This document shows, one piece after another, positions 50,020 through 58,749 of a stretch of DNA of 64,000 bases (its first letter is position 1; each line of letters opens with the position of its first letter). This DNA is from an uncultured Paludibacter sp. Its GTDB lineage: Bacteria; Bacteroidota; Bacteroidia; Bacteroidales; Paludibacteraceae. The notes beneath the pieces were generated by a model. That model ran no database searches. It saw only the letters and a list, made by a program, of their open reading frames with translations, and was not told the origin of the DNA. A program made the translations under genes and the position numbers. The DNA lies in assembly GCA_937927845.1 (NCBI GenBank), contig CALFXE010000218.1, positions 1 through 64,000 on the forward strand, in the 5' to 3' direction.

Positions 50020-50601
50020 ATGAAAACTATAGCAATCGCCTTAATGATGTCCTCTGTTGTTTTTACAGCCTGTGATAATGGCAATAACAAATCTGATGAA
50101 AACGCAGAAACCAACAAACGTTCCGCTTCAGAAACAACACCTTCTTCAAACCCAAATGCAGAGGCAACTCCTATTGAAGGAATTGTAAGTGGCTACCTCA
50201 GTCTAAAAAATGCGTTAGCTAACGACAATAGTAAAGATGCAGCTAATGCGGGAAATGCAATTGTGGAAGCAATGAACAAGATAGATAAATCATCTTTAAC
50301 GGAAGATCGAATGAAATTGTATGCTGATGTAGAGGAAGATGCCAAAGAACATGCAGAGCACATTGGTAGCAATGCCGGTAACATCAAACATCAGAGAGAA
50401 CATTTTGATATGCTTAGTAAGGATATGTATGACCTGGTAAAATCATTTGGGACGGGTCAAACCTTGTACCACGCCTTTTGCCCGATGTATAACGATAACA
50501 AAGGAGCCTACTGGATTAGTGAAACAAAGGAAATAAAGAACCCCTACTTCGGCAAAGAAATGCCTACGTGCGGTGAAGTGAAAGAGGAAATTAAACAGTG
50601 A
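50020..50601 (+). CDS. DUF3347 lipoprotein (copy 3)
   Basis: 193 residues, lipobox VFTAC (Cys18), a Ser/Thr/Asn linker, then IVSGYLSLKNALANDNSKDA and the end block FCPMYNDNKGAYWISETKEI with MPTCGEVKEE. Same fold as copies 1 and 2 but only distantly similar. It overlaps the next start (GTGA) and is thus coupled to the heme-binding protein. Confidence 0.88.
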   Translation: MKTIAIALMMSSVVFTACDNGNNKSDENAETNKRSASETTPSSNPNAEATPIEGIVSGYLSLKNALANDNSKDAANAGNAIVEAMNKIDKSSLTEDRMKLYADVEEDAKEHAEHIGSNAGNIKHQREHFDMLSKDMYDLVKSFGTGQTLYHAFCPMYNDNKGAYWISETKEIKNPYFGKEMPTCGEVKEEIKQ

Positions 50602-51071
50602 GCATGAGCCGCATAAAAAAGATGTTGTTAGCTATCCTAATTATACTGATTGTTATTCAATTTATACAACCTGCCCGCAATACAAGCGGGCAGGTATTGC
50701 AGACGGACATCGTAAAGGTTTCTAACGTTCCGCAAAGCGTACAAACTGTTTTAAAAACAGCCTGCTACGATTGTCATAGCAACAATACCCGCTATCCCTG
50801 GTATGCCAATGTGCAGCCTATGGGATGGCTTTTAGCGAGGCACGTTAAGGAAGGCAAAACTGAATTGAATTTTAGTGAGTTTGGCGCATACTCAACAAGG
50901 CGGCAGGCTAACAAGCTTCGTGCTATTGAAAATACTATTAAGGATGGTACGATGCCCTTGTCATCATACCTCTTGCTACACAAAGATGCCCGGCTTACTG
51001 AAACAGATAAAAAGGAAATCATTAATTGGGCACTGCAAGCAAAAGACAACCTTGAGCAAAATAAACCGTAA
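50598..51071 (+). CDS. Heme-binding domain protein (CxxCH, membrane-anchored)
   Basis: 157 residues: N-terminal anchor (MLLAILIILIVIQFIQPARN), then CYDCHSNNTRYPWYANVQPM (CxxCH heme site) and RAIENTIKDGTMPLSSYLLL with the distal residues of the haem-binding family. Electron-carrying partners such as this are often linked to DUF3347 and copper genes. Start GTG 50598 overlaps the upstream stop; ATG 50604 is also possible. Confidence 0.85.
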   Translation: MSMSRIKKMLLAILIILIVIQFIQPARNTSGQVLQTDIVKVSNVPQSVQTVLKTACYDCHSNNTRYPWYANVQPMGWLLARHVKEGKTELNFSEFGAYSTRRQANKLRAIENTIKDGTMPLSSYLLLHKDARLTETDKKEIINWALQAKDNLEQNKP

Positions 51072-51145
51072 TGAAAAAAATACAAAAAGTAATATTCACT
51101 ATTCTAAAGGCAATTTTTCTTCGCAAGAAAAAGTGTTGTCAATAA
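51071..51145 (+). CDS. Possible 24-residue cationic micropeptide
   Basis: MKKIQKVIFTILKAIFLRKK followed by KCCQ. Its ATG overlaps the stop of the heme-binding gene by one base (TAATG), a coupling arrangement, and it ends 10 bp before the oxidase start. Composition is amphipathic with a CC. It is below normal annotation length, so low confidence. Confidence 0.35.
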   Translation: MKKIQKVIFTILKAIFLRKKKCCQ

Positions 51146-51155
51146 ACTTAATAAA

Positions 51156-53855
51156 ATGAAAAAGATATTACTCCTCACAATGCAATTGGTTTTGCTTGTT
51201 GTTTTTGCACCTGATATTCAGGCACAAAAACAACAAACACAGGTTGTGTATACTTGTCCAATGCATCCGGAAGTGAAAATGGACAAGCCCGGTAACTGCC
51301 CTAAATGCGGAATGACATTGGTGAAAAAAACAATTAAAGCAACGCAGCCAAAAAATGGTAAAAAAAAGGAGCAGCCTACCAAGCAGGCAGGTACCCCACC
51401 CGTTAAAAAAGAAATGAAAGAAATGCCGGGCATAGATGAGAAGAAAGATATGAATATGAACATGCCCACGCATGATAAAATGCAAATGGATCATACGGAA
51501 GGGAATGCCATTAACCAGATTGGAGGTAAGGTAATCATCAATGGGGGCAAAACCGTTCGTTACGATTTATACGTAACCGATACAATGGTGAACTATACCG
51601 GTAAGCCAAGACATGGGCTTGCGGTTAATGGTTCTATTCCTGCACCACCACTCATTTTCTTTGAAGGGGATACGGCTGAAGTTTATCTGCACAACAGGCT
51701 GAAAACGCAAACATCTTTCCATTGGCATGGTATTATTTTACCAAACGAGCAGGATGGTGTTCCGTTTTTAACCACTTCTGTCATTCCCGGTGGCACTACC
51801 CATTTGTATAAATTCAAAGTGGTACAAAATGGAACCTATTGGTACCACTCGCATTCAGGCTTGCAACAGCAGGTGGGCACCTACGGCGCATTGATATTTA
51901 AAGTGAGGGAAGAAGATACTGTAAATAAAAGTGAAAATGAAATGAGAAATATGGACAATTCCTACACGGCGGAACTGCCCCTGGTATTAAGCGACTGGAC
52001 AGATGAACACCCTCACCAGGTGCAACGCAGACTAAGAGCTGCCAACGACTGGTATGCCATTAAGAAAGGAAGTGTGCAGGGCTACGCTGAAGCCATTCGC
52101 AAAGGGTATTTTACCACAAAACTTGCCAACGAATGGAAGCGAATGAACGCAATGGATGTGAGTGATGTGTATTATGAAAAATTTTTAAGCAACGGCAAGC
52201 CCGAAGCCGAGGCGTCCCAGTTCAAGGCAGGCGATAAGGTCAGATTGCGTGTGGTGAATGGCGGTTCATCCTCTTATTTCTGGTTGCAATATGCCGGTGG
52301 TAAAATGACGGTTATTGCTAATGACGGAAACAATGTAGAACCCGTAGAAGTGGATCGGTTGATAATAGGCGTGGCAGAAACGTATGACGTAGTTGTAACC
52401 ATTCCAGACAACATGAGCTATGAATTTCGGTCCACACCAGAAGACCGTAGCGGCTATACATCTCTGTGGCTGGGAAGCGGCATGAAAATGCCTGCACCAA
52501 CCCTACCAAAGCTGAAATATTTCGAGGGTATGAAAATGATGAATGGCATGATGAAGATGAATGGCGATATGAAGCCAATGCCGGGCATGCAAATGAGCCT
52601 GCAAACAATGGATATGAATAGCGTAATGTATCCTGAAATTACCGGCAGTGAAGAAGAAAAAGGCAGTAATGGAATGCATGATCTGCACGGCATGAACATG
52701 GATGGAATGAAGGATAAGGAAGCTGATACCACTACCTCCGGAAAGATGCATGACAGGAAGGCTATGGACAACGGCAAAATGGATACTTCAAACAGCATGA
52801 AGATGCATGACATGCGCGGTATGAATATGGGCAGTAGCACGGGCATCGTAACCCTTAATTATGCCATGCTTCGTTCACCAGTCAAAACAACGATGCCGGA
52901 TATGCCCACCAAAGTTTTGCATTTTACATTGGAAGGAAACATGAACCGTTATGTATGGTCTATCAATAATAAAACCTTGAGTGAGTGGGATAAAGTTTTA
53001 ATTAAACAAGGTGAAAAAGTACGGATCATTTTAACCAACAATTCTATGATGCGGCATCCCATGCACCTGCATGGACACGACTTCCGGGTGCTGGGTGCAC
53101 AAGGCGAATATGCACCTTTTAAAAATACGATAGACATCATGCCAATGGAAACCGACACCCTTGAATTTGCGGCTAACAAAGACGGCGACTGGTTTTTTCA
53201 CTGCCATATTTTATACCACATGATGGCAGGTATGGGTAATGTTTTAAGCTACCAAAACTCACCGCCAAATCCCCAATTACCCAATAAAGCATTAGCCTGG
53301 CGGCAATTCAAACGCAGCGAAAGAATGACCCTTGCAACGGCAACTATTGGTTTAGAAAGCAATGGCAGCGATGCAACATTTCAGGTGGCAGGCAATCGGT
53401 TTGAATTACAGGGATTGTGGCATCTGGGGCTCAAACCCAAACAGGGTCGAGAAGTAGAAGTAAATTTTGGGCGATACCTGGGAAAGATGCAGTGGTTATT
53501 TCCGTATGTTGGGTTTGACTATCATTATAATAAAGTCAAAGGGGAGAAAATTGAAAAAAATTCCTTTGGGCAAACAAGTAATAAAAACAATCGTAAAACT
53601 TTTGTGGTCGGTTTGCAATATACTCTTCCCATGTTGATTGTGGCGGATGCAAGAGTAGATGGTGACGGCAAATTCCGTTTCCAGTTGGGCAGAGAAGACA
53701 TACCGCTTACCAATCGTTTAAGAGGAAACTTTATGTGGAATACCGATAAAGAATATGCCGTAGGCTTGAGATATGTATTAAGAAAATGGCTTGCCTTATC
53801 TACTCACTACGATAGTGATATGGGTTTAGGTGCAGGTATCGCCATCATCTATTAA
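51156..53855 (+). CDS. Multicopper oxidase with CPMHP and C-terminal barrel domains
   Basis: 899 residues. Order: signal peptide; CPMHPEVKMDKPGNCPKCGM (34-53) metal-binding domain; cupredoxin domains with the type 2/3 motifs SFHWHGIILP and YWYHSHSGLQ; a Met/His-rich insert around 455-560 (KMMNGMMKMNGDMKPMPGM; MHDLHGMNMDGMKDKEAD); HPMHLHGHDF and the type 1 site WFFHCHILYHMMAGM; and a C-terminal CopB-like beta domain (from about 700, ending LGAGIAIIY). It should oxidise Cu(I) to the less toxic Cu(II) in the periplasm, like CopA/PcoA. The fused C-terminal domain resembles CopB/PcoB outer membrane proteins. Confidence 0.92.
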   Translation: MKKILLLTMQLVLLVVFAPDIQAQKQQTQVVYTCPMHPEVKMDKPGNCPKCGMTLVKKTIKATQPKNGKKKEQPTKQAGTPPVKKEMKEMPGIDEKKDMNMNMPTHDKMQMDHTEGNAINQIGGKVIINGGKTVRYDLYVTDTMVNYTGKPRHGLAVNGSIPAPPLIFFEGDTAEVYLHNRLKTQTSFHWHGIILPNEQDGVPFLTTSVIPGGTTHLYKFKVVQNGTYWYHSHSGLQQQVGTYGALIFKVREEDTVNKSENEMRNMDNSYTAELPLVLSDWTDEHPHQVQRRLRAANDWYAIKKGSVQGYAEAIRKGYFTTKLANEWKRMNAMDVSDVYYEKFLSNGKPEAEASQFKAGDKVRLRVVNGGSSSYFWLQYAGGKMTVIANDGNNVEPVEVDRLIIGVAETYDVVVTIPDNMSYEFRSTPEDRSGYTSLWLGSGMKMPAPTLPKLKYFEGMKMMNGMMKMNGDMKPMPGMQMSLQTMDMNSVMYPEITGSEEEKGSNGMHDLHGMNMDGMKDKEADTTTSGKMHDRKAMDNGKMDTSNSMKMHDMRGMNMGSSTGIVTLNYAMLRSPVKTTMPDMPTKVLHFTLEGNMNRYVWSINNKTLSEWDKVLIKQGEKVRIILTNNSMMRHPMHLHGHDFRVLGAQGEYAPFKNTIDIMPMETDTLEFAANKDGDWFFHCHILYHMMAGMGNVLSYQNSPPNPQLPNKALAWRQFKRSERMTLATATIGLESNGSDATFQVAGNRFELQGLWHLGLKPKQGREVEVNFGRYLGKMQWLFPYVGFDYHYNKVKGEKIEKNSFGQTSNKNNRKTFVVGLQYTLPMLIVADARVDGDGKFRFQLGREDIPLTNRLRGNFMWNTDKEYAVGLRYVLRKWLALSTHYDSDMGLGAGIAIIY

Positions 53856-53902
53856 ACATCATAAATACCAACTTATTTCTTCATATAAAAAACCAAACAA
53901 TT

Positions 53903-54244
53903 ATGACCGGTTATCACACGTACAAAAGTTGTATCGAAGCATGCCTTAGATGTGCTTCCATCTGTAATCATTGCGCTTCTGCCTGCTTGCAGGAAGATGA
54001 TGTAAAAATGATGGCACGCTGCGTTCAGTTAGACATGGAATGTGCAGCTATATGCCATGCCGCCGCACAATTAATGAGCCTGGGCAGCGATAAGGCAAAA
54101 GGCTTATGCCGTATTTGTGCCGACATCTGTGAAGCATGCGGAGCAGAATGTGATAAGCATGCGCAACATGGAATGGATCATTGCCGCGAATGTGCAGAGG
54201 CATGCAGAACATGTGCCGAAGAATGCCGCAAAATGGCAGCTTAG
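53903..54244 (+). CDS. Four-helix-bundle copper storage protein (Csp-like)
   Basis: 113 residues without signal peptide. Cys residues repeat along four helices (CIEACLRCASICNHCASACL; ARCVQLDMECAAICH; LCRICADICEACGAEC; HCRECAEACRTCAEECRKM). This is the Csp/DUF326 pattern, where a bundle core stores many Cu(I) ions. Without an exported signal it would be cytosolic (Csp3-like). A terminator follows at 54250. Confidence 0.92.
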   Translation: MTGYHTYKSCIEACLRCASICNHCASACLQEDDVKMMARCVQLDMECAAICHAAAQLMSLGSDKAKGLCRICADICEACGAECDKHAQHGMDHCRECAEACRTCAEECRKMAA

Positions 54245-54249
54245 TTCAG

Positions 54250-54286
54250 AAGGGTGGCTGATAATTAATAAAAGCCACCCTTTTGA
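54250..54286 (+). terminator. Strong intrinsic terminator
   Basis: AAGGGTGGCT 54250-54259 pairs with AGCCACCCTT 54273-54282 around a 13-nt loop, followed by TTGATT. It begins 5 bp after the Csp stop. Confidence 0.9.
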
Positions 54287-54333
54287 TTAACCTTTATTGA
54301 TAAATCGAATTTTAAAAACTTTTAAAGAAGGGT

Positions 54334-54945
54334 ATGAAAAAGACAATATTTCTATTAGCAAGTGCTGTTGTTCTATTATTAACAGCCTGCACAAAAGACA
54401 ACGGCAACAACCAGTATCTGCAACCTCATGATGATAACCGCATGATGGATACCATGCATGCAATCATGGATAGAATGATGGCAATGCCGATGACCAATGA
54501 CCCCGAAATTGATTTTTCCAAAATGATGATTATGCACCATCAGGGGGCTATGAACATGGCGAATGTGCAATTGCAGGATGGTAAAAATGATAGCCTGAAA
54601 CGAACGGCCCAAAAAATCATAAGAGATCAACAAATGGAAATACAACAATTTCAAGCAATCCTTGCTACCCTTACTGTAGATAATACAGATATGGAATACA
54701 TGATGGAACAAATGGAGGGGATGAAAAAGATGGATAAAGCCATTGATGTACAGCTAATAACAGGGGATATTGACAATGATTTTGCAACATTGATGATTTG
54801 GCATCATCAGTCTGCAATAGACGATGCATCAGGGTACCTACATCATGGGAATAATGCACAATTAAAAACAATTGCCAACAATATCATCAAAGCCCAAACA
54901 ATGGAAATTCAGGAACTGTCAGATTGGTTAATTGCCAACAGATGA
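54334..54945 (+). CDS. DUF305 lipoprotein
   Basis: 203 residues. Lipobox LLTAC (Cys19). Two DUF305 modules with the family marker MMIMHHQGAMNMANVQLQDG and MIWHHQSAIDDASGYLHHGN; both keep the HHQ pairs. Met/His-rich helices suit copper or silver binding. It has its own start after a terminator and a 167-bp gap follows. Confidence 0.9.
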   Translation: MKKTIFLLASAVVLLLTACTKDNGNNQYLQPHDDNRMMDTMHAIMDRMMAMPMTNDPEIDFSKMMIMHHQGAMNMANVQLQDGKNDSLKRTAQKIIRDQQMEIQQFQAILATLTVDNTDMEYMMEQMEGMKKMDKAIDVQLITGDIDNDFATLMIWHHQSAIDDASGYLHHGNNAQLKTIANNIIKAQTMEIQELSDWLIANR

Positions 54946-55112
54946 TAACAAAAGATATTAAAATACTGTTGCAGTTATACATAGCTGCACGGTATTTTAT
55001 CTTTTAAGGTTGATGAACAGCCTAAGCATTTGATACAAAAAAGATCAACTTAAAAGGCACCCCGAAAAAATAAAGTTTATGACAATGTATAATCTCAACT
55101 AAGCCGTTTACA

Positions 55113-55686
55113 ATGCAAAAGAAAATGAATTTACTTACTCTGCTTATTACAATTACGCTGCTGTCAGTTACAGCACAGGCGCAAAAAAATGAAGAGGTTT
55201 GCTACAACCCAAACTTAGTAAAAGATACCAGTAAGAAAAGTATAAAATCTATGGCTGTGGGTACAATCAATGGCGACAGCGTTAAGATAGTGTACCATTC
55301 ACCCGGTATCCGTAAAAGAGTTATATGGGGTGGACTTGTGCCATACGATGAGGTGTGGGTAACCGGAGCACATGATGCTACTACGCTTGAAATTGAAAAA
55401 CCTTTTATCGCAGGTGGCAAAGAAAATTCCCGCAGGCAAGTATGCTATCTTCACTATTCCGGGTAAAAATGAATGGACTGTGATCATCAATAGACAGTGG
55501 AAACAACATTTGGCTACTGAATATGATGAAAAAGAAGATGCTGTAAGATTGAGGGTAAAACCAGTGAAAAATACCCATACAGAACGACTGCAATACTTCA
55601 TAGACCACACTAAAAGCAATAATGGAAAAATTGTTGTGGCGTGGGAAAAGGTGAAAATTGAGTTTCCATTTACAATCAAAGAATAA
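55113..55686 (+). pseudogene. DUF2911 gene with frameshift
   Basis: First frame: signal peptide and SIKSMAVGTINGDSVKIVYH, IRKRVIWGGLVPYDEVWVTG, ending IEKPFIAGGKEN then out of frame. The second frame resumes at KKIPAGKYAIFTIPGKNEWT and runs to 55686 (LATEYDEKEDAVRLRVKPVK). The two parts join at 55420-55426, where a one-base insertion (GGCAAAGAAAA in place of GGCAAAAAAA) explains the break. The joined protein would match DUF2911. Either a young pseudogene or a sequencing/assembly error. Confidence 0.85.
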
Positions 55687-55933
55687 ATACGTGGCACATC
55701 AATGATTGCCTGATAAAGAATGATATGGTAGAAAAGGTATTTTAAAAATTTAAACTATAAAATGAAACAATTCTTTTTTAACCCCAACATCTATTGTGTA
55801 AAATTTACAGGGGATAGGAAATAATTTATGAGAGCTAAAGATAATGCTGGATTTTCATTAACTGAGAATACGATTTATAGCGCCACCCTTGAAAAAGCGA
55901 AGCCATGCAATACCTAACGTCAAATAATTCATT

Positions 55934-58117
55934 ATGAACCATGCTCATCACAATCAGTCAAATCAACGGACACAAATGTTCACCTGCCCTATGCACCCTG
56001 AGGTACTGAAGCCAGCACCGGGCAAATGCCCGAAATGCGGGGTGGATTTGGTGCCTGTGGAAACGGCAGCAAGTAATGTAGTAGTAAACCCCGAACATGA
56101 TCATACTGAACATGCACACCATACCATCAATACTGATGAGGAAATTCATAAGGGGCATTCAGCTCACGATAAGCATGCAGGACATCATACGCATGACTTT
56201 CTAAAAAGATTTTGGATTTGTCTTGTCCTTACGATCCCTGTTTTGTTGTTGTCGCACATGATACAGCAATGGATAGGATTCGAATTAAAATTTCCGGGTG
56301 ACAAGTACGTCTTGCTAACGCTGGGCAGCGTTATCTACTTCTATGGCGGCTGGCCATTCCTTACCGGAATGATAAGTGAAATAAGAAACAAAGCAATAGG
56401 GATGATGACATTGGTTGCTTTAGCCATTTCGGTTGCTTTTATTTATAGTGTAGCAGTTGTATTTGGCTTGCCGGGCATGGATTTCTTTTGGGAATTAGCC
56501 ACGCTGATTGATATTATGTTGCTTGGGCACTGGCTGGAAATGCGTTCTACAATGGCAGCATCAAGGGCCTTAGAAAGTTTGGTAGCATTGCTTCCTTCCA
56601 AAGTGCATGTAGAAAGATCTGGCGAAGTTCATGATATTGATTTAAAGAATTTAAAAAGCAATGATATTATTCTAATAAAGCCAGGAGAAAAGGTTGCTGC
56701 TGATGGAGTAGTGTTAGAGGGTAATAGTTATGTAAATGAAAGCATGCTCACTGGTGAAAGTGCCCCGGTGAAAAAAGAAAAAGATGCGAAAGTAATAGGC
56801 GGCGCTGTCAATGGCGATGGCTCGTTAAGAGTTAAAGTAACCGGAACCGGAAGTGATAGTTATTTGAATAAAGTTATCAATCTGGTTCAGTCCGCACAAG
56901 ATGCTAAATCAACTACGCAGAACCTTGCCGATAAAGTTGCTAAATCGCTTACGATTATTTCTATCATAGTTGGTGTAGCCACTTTTATTTATTGGTATAA
57001 TGTCGAGAAGGATTTATCGTTTGCATTAGAGAGAATGGTAACCGTTATGGTTACTTCCTGTCCTCATGCTTTGGGTGTAGCTATTCCATTAGTAGTTGCC
57101 ATATCAACTACCCTATCTGCAACACATGGCTTGTTGATACGCAACCGCACAGCGTTTGAGAATGCAAAGAAGCTCACAACTATCATTTTTGATAAAACAG
57201 GAACTCTTACTAAAGGATCGCACGAAGTACAACAAGTAATTGCATTGGATAACAGCTTCCCTGCTGATGAAATATTGCAATATGCGGCAGCCATTCAGCA
57301 AAATTCAGAACACCATATTGCACATGGGGTTATGCGGAAGTTAAAGGAAAAGAACCTGCCTCTATGGAAGTCAGAAAACTTTAAATACATACAGGGTGTA
57401 GGGGTTACTGGAATTGCAAATGATAAGAGTGTGGTAGCCGCAGGTCCAAATTATTTTAAACAAAGTCCTGTCTCACTACCTGCTATCCCTGAAACTGTTG
57501 ACCAAGATGTAGAAACGGTAAATTTTGTTCTGATTGATGATAAACCCGTAGGCATTATTACTCTGGCGGATAGCATAAGAGAGACATCGGCAGAAGCAGT
57601 AAACGGACTGAAGCAAATGCACATTAAATCCTTTTTGCTTACAGGAGATAACGAAAAGATTGCTGCTGCTGTAGCAAACAAATTAGGGATGGATGGGTAC
57701 TTGGCAAATGTGCTGCCTCACGAAAAACAAATAAAAGTAAAAGAGTTTCAGAACAAAGGAGAAATAGTGGCGATGACTGGTGATGGAGTGAATGATGCGC
57801 CTGCTTTAGCTCAGGCAGACGTTGGTATAGCTGTAGGTTCAGGAACCGAGGTTGCGGCAGAAACAGCCGATATTATCCTGGTCAATAGCAAACCTAAAGA
57901 TGTGGTACAAATGATTTCTTTTGGCAAGGCAACATATAAAAAGATGATACAAAATTTGGCTTGGGCAGTGGGTTATAACGTAATAGCAATCCCTTTAGCA
58001 GCCGGTGTATTGTACCCATACTTTACATTAAGTCCTGCAATGGGTGCAGTACTTATGAGCTTGAGTACTGTTATTGTGGCAATCAATGCCAGCTTGTTAA
58101 AGGTTAGAAAAATATGA
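55934..58117 (+). CDS. copB: Copper P1B-3-type ATPase (CopB) with CPMHP and His-rich N-terminus
   Basis: 727 residues. N-terminal heavy-metal-binding domain FTCPMHPEVLKPAPGKCPKC, His-rich linker (HDHTEHAHHT; HSAHDKHAGHHTH), then the pump: LTGESAPVKK, CPH in helix 6 (376-378, VTSCPHALGVAIP), DKTGTLTKG (Asp420), NSEHHIAHGV (HP motif replaced by HH) and GDGVNDAP. CPH marks P1B-3 Cu(II)/Cu(I) pumps, complementing the CPC pump at 35059. Stands alone before a GNAT gene. Confidence 0.94.
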   Translation: MNHAHHNQSNQRTQMFTCPMHPEVLKPAPGKCPKCGVDLVPVETAASNVVVNPEHDHTEHAHHTINTDEEIHKGHSAHDKHAGHHTHDFLKRFWICLVLTIPVLLLSHMIQQWIGFELKFPGDKYVLLTLGSVIYFYGGWPFLTGMISEIRNKAIGMMTLVALAISVAFIYSVAVVFGLPGMDFFWELATLIDIMLLGHWLEMRSTMAASRALESLVALLPSKVHVERSGEVHDIDLKNLKSNDIILIKPGEKVAADGVVLEGNSYVNESMLTGESAPVKKEKDAKVIGGAVNGDGSLRVKVTGTGSDSYLNKVINLVQSAQDAKSTTQNLADKVAKSLTIISIIVGVATFIYWYNVEKDLSFALERMVTVMVTSCPHALGVAIPLVVAISTTLSATHGLLIRNRTAFENAKKLTTIIFDKTGTLTKGSHEVQQVIALDNSFPADEILQYAAAIQQNSEHHIAHGVMRKLKEKNLPLWKSENFKYIQGVGVTGIANDKSVVAAGPNYFKQSPVSLPAIPETVDQDVETVNFVLIDDKPVGIITLADSIRETSAEAVNGLKQMHIKSFLLTGDNEKIAAAVANKLGMDGYLANVLPHEKQIKVKEFQNKGEIVAMTGDGVNDAPALAQADVGIAVGSGTEVAAETADIILVNSKPKDVVQMISFGKATYKKMIQNLAWAVGYNVIAIPLAAGVLYPYFTLSPAMGAVLMSLSTVIVAINASLLKVRKI

Positions 58118-58162
58118 GTTCTAAACTTCTGTAAAATAGTAAACAAATTAAATGAGTAACCT

Positions 58163-58744
58163 ATGATAAAAGCTCAATACAGTGATAAAAAATTGGCAGT
58201 AGATATACTTGCCAAATCATTTGATGCAAATCAAAGCGTTAACTACATCGTAGAACAAGATAAAAAAAGAATACAGCGGGTTCGTTCTTTAATGGATTAC
58301 TCTTTTGAGGTCTGTTATTTATTCGGAGACGTGTTTTTATCGGACGATAAAAAAGCATGTGCGCTGATAACGTATCCCGATAAGAAAAAGACAACTCTCA
58401 AATCTATATTACTGGATGTTAAGTTAATCCTTTCTGCAGTTGGTCTGAAAAACATAAAGAAAACACTTGCAAGGGAGGCAATGATAAACAAGATACAGCC
58501 AAATGAGCTAAAGTATTATTTATGGTTTATTGGCGTTGATCCGGAATATCAAAATGAAGGTATTGGAAGTATTCTGTTGGACGAAATTATAGAGGATAGC
58601 GAGCATAAGAAAAGACCAATCTATTTGGAAACCTCGACCTTAAAAAATTTGCCCTGGTATAAAAAATTCGGTTTTCAGATATATCATGAACTTGATTTAA
58701 GCTATAAGTTATTCTTTTTAAAAAGAGAGTTTGATAAAAGGTAG
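58163..58744 (+). CDS. GNAT-family acetyltransferase
   Basis: 193 residues. The acetyl-CoA-binding block WFIGVDPEYQNEGIGSILLD (V-x-P-x-x-Q-x-x-G-I-G) and YLETSTLKNLPWYKKFGFQI are typical GNAT motifs A and B. The substrate is unknown. Only 5 bp separate its stop from the histidine kinase start, so the two are co-transcribed. It may belong to element functions rather than metal resistance. Confidence 0.85.
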   Translation: MIKAQYSDKKLAVDILAKSFDANQSVNYIVEQDKKRIQRVRSLMDYSFEVCYLFGDVFLSDDKKACALITYPDKKKTTLKSILLDVKLILSAVGLKNIKKTLAREAMINKIQPNELKYYLWFIGVDPEYQNEGIGSILLDEIIEDSEHKKRPIYLETSTLKNLPWYKKFGFQIYHELDLSYKLFFLKREFDKR

Positions 58745-58749
58745 AATAG

